A DNA stretch of 64,000 nucleotides. Source: Draconibacterium sp. GTDB taxonomy: Bacteria > Bacteroidota > Bacteroidia > Bacteroidales > Prolixibacteraceae. The position numbers and the translations under genes were made by a program. The notes beneath the pieces are model-generated. The model saw only the letters and a program-made list of their open reading frames with translations. It did not search any database and was not told where the DNA came from. Every line of letters begins with the position of its first letter. Positions within the stretch are counted from its first letter, which is position 1. The stretch is taken from contig WOYV01000118.1 in the NCBI GenBank assembly GCA_011620585.1, positions 1-64,000 of the forward strand. Reading direction: 5' to 3'. Below, piece after piece: positions 33,673 through 44,042 of the stretch.

Positions 33673-36600
33673 CGCCGTTCGCAAATGTTTCTCTATCATT
33701 TTTATTAGGGCCATTGCATCGATTGGTTTTGTAATATAATCGTTGCACCCTGCTTTAATCGCTTTATCTCGATCACCGGGGAGTGCATAAGCTGTTTGAG
33801 CAATAATAACCACATCTTTGTTAAACTTTCTGATTTGGCGGGTGGCCTCGTAACCATCCATTTCCGACATGTTTATATCCATTAGTACCAAGTGGATATC
33901 GGGTTGGTTGCGACAGATTTCAATGGCTTCCTTTCCCGAAATGGCTTTAAATAAAGCGCTTGCAAATGGTTTTGTGTTGATTTCAAGTAAGGTGCGGGAG
34001 GTTTCGTCGTCTTCAACTAACAGTATTTTTAACTTTCGGCCATGATTAATTACTTCTTTTTCCGGAACAGGAAGCGGTTTGTTTTCCTGGTATCCAATGG
34101 TGTTGGGAACCGTAAAACGGAATGTTGAGCCCTGTTCATTTTTACTCTCTATCCATATTTTACCTCCAAGCATTTCGACATAAGCTTTCGAAATAGCCAA
34201 CCCCAATCCCGCACCTTCGTATTTCCTGGTCAATGATTCACTACCCTGCCTGAACCGTTCAAAAATGAATTCTTTTTGCTCATCAGGAATACCGGGGCCT
34301 GTGTCTTTAACAAAAAACTCGATGAATTTATCCTTTATTCCATAGCCCAATTCGATCGATCCCTTTTGTGTAAATTTCAAGGCGTTTTTTACCAGGTTTG
34401 TAAGAATCGCATTAATTTTTACTTTATCGGTTTGTATAATTACTTCATCTTTTGACGGAGTGTTCTTACACAGGAATTTCAATGCTTTTTTTCCTGCCTC
34501 AGGTTTAAAGAAATTAAAGATATCGTACACCAACTCGTTGATATTAACATCGGTAACCAGGAGCGTCATCTGCCCCGATTCAATTTTGGAAATATCGATA
34601 ATGTCGTTGATGATATTTAGCATTCGGAGGCCGCTTTTTTCAATAATGTTAATGTATTGATTTTGCGCTTCTCCGCTTAGATGCGGATCTTTTAACAAAT
34701 CGGTAAACCCAAGGATGCCGTTCATCGGAGTCCTGATTTCATGGCTCATATTGGCCAGAAAAGCTGATTTTAACCGGTCTGACTCTTTTGCGTTGTCTAA
34801 CGCAGCAATAAGTTTTTTTTCGGACTCAACCTGGTTTGTAATATCCCAAACAGAAGAAATCATTAAACCCAGGTCTTTTAATATAATGTTGGCGGCTGAC
34901 ACATAATGAACTTTTTTTGTTGTTTTATCGGTCACAGGTACCATTTCCCATTTCATTCTTTCCGGATCGTTGCTTCGCAGATCATCTAAAATACTGTTTC
35001 CAAGTTCCATTTGATCGCCATAAACATATTCAAAAAAGGTATCCACATGTTGACATAACTCTGGAGGTATATGATAAATTTCAGCAAACGCTTTATTTAC
35101 GTAGCTTACTTCACCGGTACTTATTTTATTTATTGCAAATCCGGTGGGGGAGTTTTCCAGAATAGTTAATAATTGAATCTCGGCTGCTTCTGCTTTTTCT
35201 TTTGTTTGCAATAACTCTTGTTCTGTCTTTTTTCGCTCTGTGATATCGTGCCCGATACCAACTAATCCAATAATTTTTTGTTGTTCGTCGAGCAATGGAA
35301 TTTTTGTGGTTAACATCCAGTTTTTAACCCCATCCTTCAAAAAATACTCTTCCTTATTTATTAATGCCTTACCCGATTGTATCACATCCATACTTTCGTT
35401 ATAGCACCTGAGGCCAACTTCACCCGGGAAAAGTTCCAAATCGGTTTTCCACAATACCTCTGATTCGCTACTGGCGCCAATATTTTTAACATCCGCCGGA
35501 TTGGCGATCATTTTTCGGCCCAACTTGTCGGCCACATATATGGCATCCGGAAGGTTATCGATTAAAGTACGTAACCTGTTTTGTTCATATTTAAGGGCTT
35601 CATTTGCTTTATAGTGGTCGGTAATATCTATTGTATATCCGGCCAGAAGTTTTTTATCTCCCTTATTGATCGGGAATTTTATGGTTTTATAATGTCTGTC
35701 ATTCAATTGTTCGTCCACTTGCAAAACTTTGTTCTCTTGTGCCGCCTTCCAATCATCGGCTGCTAATTTTGCTGCAAATTCGGACGGGAATAATTCTTCC
35801 ATGGTTTTTCCAATCATTTCCGGTCCTGCAATACCAACCATTTCTTTGAAATTATTGCTGGCTTGCAGTACTTTGCTTTCTGTGGGCGCGACCTCTTTAA
35901 TAAAAGTATAAACCGGCGAGTGCTCCATAAACAGGGAAAAAAGTTCTTTGTACTCTCTTAATTCCAACTCCGTCTTTTTTTGTTCTGTAATATCAATGGC
36001 CGATGTTATGAAAAACAGGGGCTGGCCTTCGTCATCGCGTAGTAACGAAGTGCTGATATCGACCCATACAATGTGTCCTTTTTTATGAATGTATCGTTTT
36101 TCCCAACGAGCTGTTTTGTTTTTGCCGGCAAGGATCAATCTAACAATTTCACGATTTCTTTCAACATCTTCAGGATGTGTAAATTCCTGCCATTTCATTT
36201 GGTTTAACTCTTCTTCGGAATAACCAACCAGTTGAGAGAATGCTTTATTAACCGAAAGGCTTCCATCGGTTTGTGTAATGGACATTCCAACAGCCGAATC
36301 ATTAAAAATGCTTTTAAACTTTTCTTCGCTTTTCTGAAGTTCACGCTCCGTCTTTTTTCGTTCTGTAATATCAACAATTACACCCCGGGCCCCAACTAAT
36401 TTATCCTCTTCAACGATTGTATTTGCATGAAATAAAATTGGGAAGGTGGTCCCGTCTTTTTTTAAGGCTTTGTATTCAGTGGTGCCCGGATCTGTTCCTT
36501 TTAGTCTTTGTGCAAATTTATTTTTTGCTTTTTCTCTTTCTTCAGGAACGATCATTTCAAGGGCATTTAATCCTGAAGCAATATCTTCTTCAGAATAGCC

Positions 36601-37269
36601 AATCAAATTAATAGTACGTTGATTCAAATACGTAAGGTTTAGGTTCAGATCGAGCTCAACTACTGCTTCGGGCAATAAATCAATCAGTTCTTCAAAGCGT
36701 TTTTTACTTTTTGCCAATTTTTTTTCGGCAAGTTTTTTTTCGGTAATATCAACCGCGTTAATAAAGCATTTATCGTTAGTTGCATCGGCTTTGCCTGAGA
36801 GATAAAGATATTCAGGATTATTTTTTGAAAGGGAAATCTCACAACTTTCGATGCTTGGATTTTGAAACACTTTTCCCAGAAAGTGATTAAAAATGGGTTT
36901 AGAACCATTCGATAAGAAAAAACCAAACTGACTGTTTATGAGCAACGATCTTTCTTTGCCGAGCATTTTTGCCGCTGTAAAATTCAGTTCAATTATATTT
37001 CCCCCTGGTGAAAGGGTAAAATAGCCGGTTGGCGCAAAATCGTATAAATCAGTATATTTTTCAGAAGCTTCGTGTTCAGCATTCTTTGAAATCTGAAGTT
37101 CTTCGTTTTGTAATTCCAGCTCAATTTGATGAACTTCCAACTCGTGAATGAGTTTCAAATTATCTGCATCAGTTCGTTCTGAATCAGCAGGAGAAGCTTG
37201 CTGTTTCTGTAATTCACCTGCCTTTTGGCGAAGAGGTTTATGGTTTGCTTTTTTATCCGAGTCTGTCAT
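33664..37269 (-). CDS. Multi-PAS hybrid histidine kinase with receiver domain
   Basis: This 1201-residue soluble sensor has an N-terminal coiled coil, then about six PAS domains (approximately residues 70-810). HisKA follows with SHEIRTP (His843), then HATPase_c (NLVKNALKF, DTGPGIP, GAGLGLAIS) and a C-terminal receiver with phospho-acceptor Asp1131 in LMDINMSEMDG. No transmembrane segment is obvious, so it likely senses cytoplasmic signals. It has no DNA-binding output, so a separate phosphotransfer or response regulator is needed. The N-terminal 190 residues match the stand-alone PAS protein at 15147-15710. Promoter copy K overlaps its 3' end, not its start. Confidence 0.93.
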   Translation of the reverse strand: MTDSDKKANHKPLRQKAGELQKQQASPADSERTDADNLKLIHELEVHQIELELQNEELQISKNAEHEASEKYTDLYDFAPTGYFTLSPGGNIIELNFTAAKMLGKERSLLINSQFGFFLSNGSKPIFNHFLGKVFQNPSIESCEISLSKNNPEYLYLSGKADATNDKCFINAVDITEKKLAEKKLAKSKKRFEELIDLLPEAVVELDLNLNLTYLNQRTINLIGYSEEDIASGLNALEMIVPEEREKAKNKFAQRLKGTDPGTTEYKALKKDGTTFPILFHANTIVEEDKLVGARGVIVDITERKKTERELQKSEEKFKSIFNDSAVGMSITQTDGSLSVNKAFSQLVGYSEEELNQMKWQEFTHPEDVERNREIVRLILAGKNKTARWEKRYIHKKGHIVWVDISTSLLRDDEGQPLFFITSAIDITEQKKTELELREYKELFSLFMEHSPVYTFIKEVAPTESKVLQASNNFKEMVGIAGPEMIGKTMEELFPSEFAAKLAADDWKAAQENKVLQVDEQLNDRHYKTIKFPINKGDKKLLAGYTIDITDHYKANEALKYEQNRLRTLIDNLPDAIYVADKLGRKMIANPADVKNIGASSESEVLWKTDLELFPGEVGLRCYNESMDVIQSGKALINKEEYFLKDGVKNWMLTTKIPLLDEQQKIIGLVGIGHDITERKKTEQELLQTKEKAEAAEIQLLTILENSPTGFAINKISTGEVSYVNKAFAEIYHIPPELCQHVDTFFEYVYGDQMELGNSILDDLRSNDPERMKWEMVPVTDKTTKKVHYVSAANIILKDLGLMISSVWDITNQVESEKKLIAALDNAKESDRLKSAFLANMSHEIRTPMNGILGFTDLLKDPHLSGEAQNQYINIIEKSGLRMLNIINDIIDISKIESGQMTLLVTDVNINELVYDIFNFFKPEAGKKALKFLCKNTPSKDEVIIQTDKVKINAILTNLVKNALKFTQKGSIELGYGIKDKFIEFFVKDTGPGIPDEQKEFIFERFRQGSESLTRKYEGAGLGLAISKAYVEMLGGKIWIESKNEQGSTFRFTVPNTIGYQENKPLPVPEKEVINHGRKLKILLVEDDETSRTLLEINTKPFASALFKAISGKEAIEICRNQPDIHLVLMDINMSEMDGYEATRQIRKFNKDVVIIAQTAYALPGDRDKAIKAGCNDYITKPIDAMALIKMIEKHLRTANV

Positions 37270-37391
37270 TCAAATTATTTACTTTTTTAAATGGTATGGG
37301 TTGATTTTAAAAAGGAACGAAAGTAAGTTTAAATCCGCAATAAATCAACACATTGAATATTGATAATACTATCCGAAACTTTGGCAGGAGT

Positions 37392-38864
37392 TTACTTTTG
37401 GTTTTTTAACTCGTTCAAGAGTTCTTTCAGATTAACCGTTGCATAAGTGGACGCATAATCCGACATGGCGTAAGGGATAATCAAATCGTCGTTATGAATG
37501 ATCGAGCCGCAGGAATAAACTACATTGGGTACGTATCCTTCCCGTTCTTCGGCGTTGGGCATTAACAGGGGCCATTTTAACCGTCCTATTTCTATTTCGG
37601 GATTTTCGAGATCGAACAACGATGCCCCCAGAACATATTCACGCATCGGGCCAACGCCATGGGTAATTACCAGCCAGCCTTCGGGTGTTTCAATGGGCGA
37701 ACCGCCATTCCCGATTTGTGTGAATTCCCAGGGATATTTAGGTTGTTGGAGTAATTTAGCTTCGCGCCAAATCGAAATATTGTCGGAAAAAGCAATGTAG
37801 TTATTAAATCCGTCGAGCCGGCACAACATGGCATATTTTCCGTTTACTTTACGCGGGAAAAGCGCCATTCCTTTGTTTTGGGCAATTTCGCCGTGAAGCG
37901 GTAATATCCTGAAATGGTAAAAGTCTTTGGTGTCGAGTAATTTGGGTAATATGGTCGTCCCGTCGTAAGCGGTGTAGGTTGCATAGTACCTCGTTTCGTT
38001 GTTATCATCAGTAAATTTCACAAAGCGGGCATCTTCAATTCCGTTTTTTTCGTTGGCAGAAACCGGAAAAATCACGCGTTCCGAGATGTTGGTATCCAGC
38101 GAAAATTCAAGTTCGTAATGCGATGAGGCCAGCCAGATAATCTGATTGAATAAAACTTCTTTCTCAGCGCTAAGATGCAGCGAATTTCGGGCTTCTTTAA
38201 TACAATCGCGCAGTTCGCCATAGGTAAATGTATCTTTTAACTTGTCGAGAATTAAACCCGATGGGATAATTGCATGAATATCCTTCATCTCGTTGAGTTT
38301 CCTTTTAAACGACTTTTTATCATACACATATCGCCGGATGTGTTCTGCCTCTTCCAGCATTTTCCCAACCGGTTCGAGCGAAAGATTGTTGTTTTTATCC
38401 AATACCCCGGTTCTGAAAACAATGGACGAGATGTGTCCTTCGCCGGTAGCCCTGAAACTTAAGATAACCCGCTTTTCGTCCACCCTGGTCTCCGATTGAT
38501 CAGGGTGTTCCACGATCGACGGATTAAAAAAAGCGGCCGATTCAATCGAATACTCCATGGTAAAAAAAGAGCCGATCAATATTTTTTGAGAGATGCTCAG
38601 CGAATCAGTTTCAACATTTAAAAGCTTAAGCAGATAAGTAATTTTGTTAAAATGCTTTTCAAAAATTTTAGAGATATTCCGGTGCCTGAGCGAGTAATCT
38701 CTCAGCACCGGGCTTAATGTTTGTGACACCATATTTTCGGACATACTTAGAACGGAACGGATGGTATTAAGCGCCCTTTCATCACCGGGATAAAGAAACC
38801 TTGCGATTACCCTGGAGGCATCGGGGCGAAATTTAATATCTTTTCTGATTACGGTAACCTGCAT
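37392..38864 (-). CDS. Glycoside hydrolase family 130 protein
   Basis: The 490 residues form a five-bladed propeller in the C-terminal two-thirds. IEDARFVKF contains the likely catalytic Asp, followed by YYATYTAYDG, KGMALFPRKVNGKYAML and GNGGSPIETPEGWLVITHGVG. GH130 enzymes are phosphorylases or hydrolases for beta-mannosides (Man-Glc, Man-GlcNAc and related). This one is longer than the typical 330-400 residues because of an N-terminal domain of about 140 residues. It has no signal peptide, so it is cytoplasmic. It stands alone between the hybrid kinase and the CRTAC1 gene. Confidence 0.88.
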   Translation of the reverse strand: MQVTVIRKDIKFRPDASRVIARFLYPGDERALNTIRSVLSMSENMVSQTLSPVLRDYSLRHRNISKIFEKHFNKITYLLKLLNVETDSLSISQKILIGSFFTMEYSIESAAFFNPSIVEHPDQSETRVDEKRVILSFRATGEGHISSIVFRTGVLDKNNNLSLEPVGKMLEEAEHIRRYVYDKKSFKRKLNEMKDIHAIIPSGLILDKLKDTFTYGELRDCIKEARNSLHLSAEKEVLFNQIIWLASSHYELEFSLDTNISERVIFPVSANEKNGIEDARFVKFTDDNNETRYYATYTAYDGTTILPKLLDTKDFYHFRILPLHGEIAQNKGMALFPRKVNGKYAMLCRLDGFNNYIAFSDNISIWREAKLLQQPKYPWEFTQIGNGGSPIETPEGWLVITHGVGPMREYVLGASLFDLENPEIEIGRLKWPLLMPNAEEREGYVPNVVYSCGSIIHNDDLIIPYAMSDYASTYATVNLKELLNELKNQK

Positions 38865-39058
38865 ATAATTTAGTATTGATACTTTTTCTAAAGGTAATGC
38901 ATAAACCGGATATATTGATTTTAAAAGCTGTTATGACTTATTCCGGTTCAGGGCAACGTGTTTTAAATATCAAATACTTAAATAACTCCGAGTTGTTAGG
39001 CGAGAAGATCTTCAATGTAAATGCCTGAATTTTTTGCAGGGTTTAAATTTTAAAAGGA

Positions 39059-40864
39059 TTACTCGTTTACTTTATACACTTGATTTGCGGTAAGGTTTTC
39101 GAGTTTTAGTATTTCTCCTGTTTTTGGCCAGATCACTTGCAGGCTGTCAACTTTCGTGCTTTCGCCAATACCAAAAATGGTGGTTTCAATTTCAGACTGA
39201 GATAAATAGGAAGAACCTGTTCTCACCATCCGATGTTGTTTGGAGCCGCCTGAGAACACTGATATTCTTGCTCCAACCGCCTGTAAATTAGGATGTTTGC
39301 CTTTGAGTTGAATGCCAACGAAATTATTCTTGTTATCCAGGTCGTTACGAAGTAGTTTGGGCGAGCCACCGTTCACGGTGAACAACACATCCAGGTCGCC
39401 GTCTTTGTCAAAGTCTGAAGTGGCAATTCCCCGGCCAACAATTGGTTGCTGAAAGACTTTGCCTGCTTCCTTGCTTACGTCGATAAATTTACCATCCGAA
39501 TTATGAAAAACTTGTGGAGTTTGTTCAAAAGTAATGTCTTTTTGTATTTTGTTGATCTGTGGTTCGATGTGCCCGTTGGCGGTGATCAAGTCGAGATATC
39601 CATCAAGGTCGAAATCACAAAACTGAAGCCCAAAAGTTAACTGTAGCAACGAAGGACGCGAAAGCCGTGTTGCCCCGGCACGATCCTGAAAAAGCTCTCC
39701 AAACCCGGTTTGTGTGTACAACGAAAGAGGTTCCTGCGAAAAGTTACCGATGGCAATTGCCAGTTGATTGTTGTTTCCAATGTCGGCAACGTCGATTCCC
39801 ATACCTGCACGGGCGCGGCCATTTTCGTCGTAACCTATTCCGGCGGCCCGGGCTTTGTCGGTAAAAGTTCCATTTCCGTTATTGATGTAAAGAAAATTGG
39901 GTTGCGTATCGTTCGAAACCACAATATCAGGCCAACCATCGCGGTTGAAATCTTCGATAGCCACCCCGAGTGATTTCCCTTCATTGTTCAAAACTCCGGC
40001 TTTTTGCGTAATATCTTCAAACCCTTTTCCTTTCAGGTTTTTATATAAGCGACACGATTCGCCTTTGTAAACATCGGGAGTTGCATACGATTTGTTTTTG
40101 CCGTCTCTGGTAATATAAATATCGGTTTCGGGTGTCCATTTTACGTAATTGGCTACAAACAGATCGAGCCATCCATCGCGGTCGACATCGACCCAGGCTG
40201 CCCCGGTTGACCATGAGGGATGATCGGCCAGCGGATCATTGCCACTGGTTTTGTATTGTTGTGTTACTTCCGTAAACTTACCGGAGTCGTTTCGCAGCAG
40301 CTTATTGTCGCCTACCGCAGTCAGGTAAATATCCATATCGCCGTCGGCGTCGAAATCGGCAAAACTACACCCCATTCCGTACATCGAAAAGCTGATGCCG
40401 GCGTTGTCCGAAACATCTTCAAATTTCCCGTTTCCAAGGTTGCGGTATAATTTCGAAGTTGCTGTTTTATTTCCGGAGGGATGACTATCCCAGTCTTTGC
40501 TGTTTACCAGGAAAATATCGCTTAACCCATCGCCGTCGTAATCAAAAAATCCACCACCGCTGCCAATGGTTTCGGGCATCCATTTTTCGCCAAAAGCTCC
40601 TGTCACGTGAGTGAAGGCAATTCCGGATTCATTTGTAATATCTGTCATTTTTATTGGCGATTGCAAGGTGTTTGGCCTGTTTCCCGTGTAGTCGGGAATC
40701 TCCTTTGCAAACCCGGGTGGTTCTTTTTTGGTTTCCTTTCTTCCGCAAGCCGAAAGAAAAATAACAACGGCAATAATATAAAAGGCATATTTTTGGCCAA
40801 CTGCCAAATGGGAAAGGTATTTTATAGAGTGTGCCGGGGATTTATATTGGCCGATCGAACTCAT
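39059..40864 (-). CDS. CRTAC1/UnbV family FG-GAP repeat lipoprotein
   Basis: The 601-residue protein carries a lipobox after an N-terminal hydrophobic stretch (YIIAVVIFLSAC). Many FG-GAP/VCBS repeats follow, each with Asp-rich calcium loops such as FFDYDGDGLSDIFLVN, FADFDADGDMDIYLT and ATSDFDKDGDLDVLFTV. A C-terminal ASPIC/UnbV segment follows (GARISVFSGGSKQHRMV, LQVIWPKTGEILKLENL). It is predicted as a surface or periplasmic beta-propeller of unknown ligand. The pentahaem cytochrome stop is 3 bp upstream of its start, so the two form an operon, a pairing seen in other Bacteroidota and Planctomycetes. Confidence 0.9.
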   Translation of the reverse strand: MSSIGQYKSPAHSIKYLSHLAVGQKYAFYIIAVVIFLSACGRKETKKEPPGFAKEIPDYTGNRPNTLQSPIKMTDITNESGIAFTHVTGAFGEKWMPETIGSGGGFFDYDGDGLSDIFLVNSKDWDSHPSGNKTATSKLYRNLGNGKFEDVSDNAGISFSMYGMGCSFADFDADGDMDIYLTAVGDNKLLRNDSGKFTEVTQQYKTSGNDPLADHPSWSTGAAWVDVDRDGWLDLFVANYVKWTPETDIYITRDGKNKSYATPDVYKGESCRLYKNLKGKGFEDITQKAGVLNNEGKSLGVAIEDFNRDGWPDIVVSNDTQPNFLYINNGNGTFTDKARAAGIGYDENGRARAGMGIDVADIGNNNQLAIAIGNFSQEPLSLYTQTGFGELFQDRAGATRLSRPSLLQLTFGLQFCDFDLDGYLDLITANGHIEPQINKIQKDITFEQTPQVFHNSDGKFIDVSKEAGKVFQQPIVGRGIATSDFDKDGDLDVLFTVNGGSPKLLRNDLDNKNNFVGIQLKGKHPNLQAVGARISVFSGGSKQHRMVRTGSSYLSQSEIETTIFGIGESTKVDSLQVIWPKTGEILKLENLTANQVYKVNE

Positions 40865-40866
40865 GT

Positions 40867-43776
40867 TTATTCATGCTTTAATTCCAGGTTATGAATCCTG
40901 ATGCTTTGTGCCATCAGGTTGTCTCCCGGATTTTGTTTACGATATTTCTGGGCTGTTTCATTGGCCGATTCATCGAGTTTATAATATTCAAAAGCAGTTT
41001 CCATTTTTTTTGCTTCCGTTTCATTTCCGAGCGCTTTGTAATTTAGCGTCAAATGGTAGTAAGCTTCGCGGTCCTCGGGGTCGATTTCTAATGCTGTCAT
41101 GTAGGCTTCAATCGATTTTTCGTACTGCTGATCGAGATAGTAAGTTCGGCCTAACTGGCGCCATGATGCACGGTCTCCCGGAAATTGTTTCAGTACATAA
41201 TTGTAGGCCGAAACTGCATCGTCGTATAACCCATCTTCTTGTCGTACAATTCCCCAAACCCATGCCACCTGTGGATCTCCGGGTTTTATTTCTTCGCAGC
41301 GCTGAAGATGTTTGTATGCTGTTTCCAGGTTGCCTTCACGAAACGCAGTTTTGGCCAGGTTGAGCGGGCCGTCCAAACCCTGAGGTTGTAGTTTCTCCAC
41401 CATTTCGAAAGCACGTCCGGCTCCCCGGGTATCATTCTCAAGCAGGAGTCCGATTCCGTAATCGTTAAAACGACCCCAGTCGGTTGGAGTAATTGTATTT
41501 TCGCTCTCTGACGGATCAGGAATTTTTGTATTGGCAGAAACGATATTAATCTGCACTTTATCTTTTTCAATTTCGGTAACAGGCAGTTTGGGTATTTCTT
41601 TGAACTGTTTAAATCCTGCAGGATTGGACTGGTAGGCAAATTCAAGGTATTTCTGGTCGAATTTTCTCCAAAGTAAGCGGGCTTCCATGCTCAGTTTGCT
41701 TCCGGCCAGTTCTTGTGGAACTGTAAAACTGTAATGCGCGATATCCGCTGTTCCCGGACCAATTACATTACTGTAAACAAAGACATGAAGATCCTGTACA
41801 TTTCGTTTGTGCAAGGCCTCACTGTTTTTATCTATCATTACCGCTTTAAACGCATGAGCCATGGGGTCGAGGTGTCCGTTTTCGTCGATGTACCCGCTGA
41901 TAACAAGCGTGGTACCCTGTTCATTCTTAACCGTAAATTCGAGCCAACCTTCGTTTGAGTCGTTGGTGCCTCCCGGAAAAGTGTGTCCAACTCCCAGGTT
42001 TCGTACAACCACGTCAACGGTTATTTTTTCACCGGCTTGTACCGAAATATCCCGTCGGTTCAAGGCCATAATAGGTTCGGGATGACTGTTGCTTGATAAT
42101 GCAAAAATATCGACCCGAAGTTTCTCGTCACGAAGAAATTCTTCAACGCGCCTGATACTGGCTGTATCGTCGCGTAAATAGGGGAGAGCTGTGTTGGCAG
42201 CCACAAACCGGTGCGATTTTACCATTCCGTTTTTTGCCGACACATCGCCTAACACCGCTTCTTCGAGCGGCATGTGACAATACTGACAATCGCGTTTAAA
42301 CGGAGGAAGGTAAAAGGTGCGTGAAGCATTCATGGCCACTCCGCTATCGTGCCAGTTGTCGTATTCGTCCTGTCCGCGCAGCCAACGGTAATTGTTCACC
42401 GGTGCCGATAAACTTACTTTGTGGCAGGTCATGCAATATTCGCTGTTTTGGAAAACAGGCTTCATCATTTGACGTTTGTGAACATCGGGTTTTGCTTTTA
42501 AGGCAGCATCGTGAAGGAAAGCTCCGATCGAACCGTCTTCGCTGTTGGCAAATAAATACGGGTCTTCCTGTTCGTCGGCAATGTTGTAGTTGCCGTTACC
42601 GGTAAGGTTGTGTATCTTATCAATGGCATGACACGCCAGACAAGTTAGGCCGGCTTGAGCCTCAGCTTGGTTTCTGTCAATCACGGTATTCATTTTACCC
42701 GCCAGCATCAGCGATGGGTCGTGGCAACCGCTGCACCATTTGCTTTTGGCGCGGCCAATGCCATCGTCGCCAAAATTCTTGTATTCCTTAGCATGTTGAT
42801 TGAGCCACTCGTTGGGTTCGATTGAATTATTTCGCATGTCGGTGATGGTCGCTTCGTAAAACGGATTGTTAAACGACGCGAAACGGTGTGCCGACGAACT
42901 CCACTGCTCAACAATATCCTGGTGGCAACGCGCACAGGTGCTGGCCCCAATTGGCGTATCTTTTACAAAACCATATTTATCGATCTCTTTTTTGATTTCT
43001 TTTTGCGATCCCAGGTCGTTTCGGGTGATGATTCGCGATGGAAGATAATCGCCCGATGTAGTTGTGGCGGCTGATGGGAAAAAGGGACTTGAAGGCGGAA
43101 CAAAGCCAAGGGGGACAAACCCGTCGTCAGTGAAATCACTTACGTTTCGGCCTTTGGCGCCCGGCCCCTGGTGTAACCCTTTATCCATTGCCAGTCTCGC
43201 TTCTTCGGTAAGCACAATTTCGCGATTGGTAAAACAATGCCAGGCAACCAACACAATCAGAAGGGTAAGCACCGCAAAACCAAATCTTTTAAAACTTTTA
43301 CCCGCGGGTTTGTTCCGGTAACTCGTAAGCCGATGTAAAATATAAGCGGTTGGTACCAAAACAGCACTCAAAACGTGTAACCACCAGGCCCAGTTGTTCT
43401 CTCTGCTGGCCGCCGATGTTAAAATAAACAACCCGGTTATCCCGAGTACCAAACCCAAAACAATATATGCAATTCCGGTCATTCCACTTCGTTTTCTGTA
43501 CATTCGCCAAACCTGCGGGAGATGCCGGATGCCAAAGTACAGCATCAACAACACCAGGATTATTCCCACACCAGTGTGCGATAAGATCATTATTTGAAAA
43601 AGAGCAGGAATGGATGTTTTTCCGGCAGCAAAAAATTCCAGATTAAGTTGATCTGCAAATCTGTTCAGAAGAAGATATAAAGTATTGGCGAGAATATAAA
43701 CTGCCAGAACAATGGCAATTGTCAGAATGATTCTAAGATGTTTAGAAACAAACCATTTGCTAGTTTGATTGTTCAT
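40867..43776 (-). CDS. Membrane pentahaem cytochrome c with C-terminal TPR repeats
   Basis: The 969 residues begin with five membrane spans (for example IILTIAIVLAVYILANTLYLL and GIAYIVLGLVLGITGLFIL). A periplasmic region follows with five CxxCH haem motifs: CARCH, CSGCH, CLACH, CMTCH and CQYCH. A middle domain has beta-rich sequence, and the C-terminus has TPR-like helices (about 770-950). The haems point to electron transfer or a redox enzyme similar to cytochrome c554/NapC-type modules. The paired CRTAC1 protein follows 2 bp later. The mixture of membrane anchor, haems and TPR is unusual, but the electron partner is not seen. Confidence 0.88.
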   Translation of the reverse strand: MNNQTSKWFVSKHLRIILTIAIVLAVYILANTLYLLLNRFADQLNLEFFAAGKTSIPALFQIMILSHTGVGIILVLLMLYFGIRHLPQVWRMYRKRSGMTGIAYIVLGLVLGITGLFILTSAASRENNWAWWLHVLSAVLVPTAYILHRLTSYRNKPAGKSFKRFGFAVLTLLIVLVAWHCFTNREIVLTEEARLAMDKGLHQGPGAKGRNVSDFTDDGFVPLGFVPPSSPFFPSAATTTSGDYLPSRIITRNDLGSQKEIKKEIDKYGFVKDTPIGASTCARCHQDIVEQWSSSAHRFASFNNPFYEATITDMRNNSIEPNEWLNQHAKEYKNFGDDGIGRAKSKWCSGCHDPSLMLAGKMNTVIDRNQAEAQAGLTCLACHAIDKIHNLTGNGNYNIADEQEDPYLFANSEDGSIGAFLHDAALKAKPDVHKRQMMKPVFQNSEYCMTCHKVSLSAPVNNYRWLRGQDEYDNWHDSGVAMNASRTFYLPPFKRDCQYCHMPLEEAVLGDVSAKNGMVKSHRFVAANTALPYLRDDTASIRRVEEFLRDEKLRVDIFALSSNSHPEPIMALNRRDISVQAGEKITVDVVVRNLGVGHTFPGGTNDSNEGWLEFTVKNEQGTTLVISGYIDENGHLDPMAHAFKAVMIDKNSEALHKRNVQDLHVFVYSNVIGPGTADIAHYSFTVPQELAGSKLSMEARLLWRKFDQKYLEFAYQSNPAGFKQFKEIPKLPVTEIEKDKVQINIVSANTKIPDPSESENTITPTDWGRFNDYGIGLLLENDTRGAGRAFEMVEKLQPQGLDGPLNLAKTAFREGNLETAYKHLQRCEEIKPGDPQVAWVWGIVRQEDGLYDDAVSAYNYVLKQFPGDRASWRQLGRTYYLDQQYEKSIEAYMTALEIDPEDREAYYHLTLNYKALGNETEAKKMETAFEYYKLDESANETAQKYRKQNPGDNLMAQSIRIHNLELKHE

Positions 43777-44042
43777 GTAGTTTAGTTTTCAAAAGTAAAT
43801 TTAAGGCCATTCAGTTGTGAAAATTCTCTTTCCCGCCACGTTTGAATGACTTTTAAACTCCAATCCTAACAAACAATTTTTGGAATAAGAAGTTCAAATT
43901 GACATAGACAGGTGCATCAAATTGTCGCAAACAACACGTTCAACCACTCACGTTTTATGGGTTAAGCTGAACCAAAGTTGTGACTTCTATGCAGTTTGAA
44001 AAACTGGTTTATTTTCCCCTTTTCAGCCCTTTTTAGCATTTC

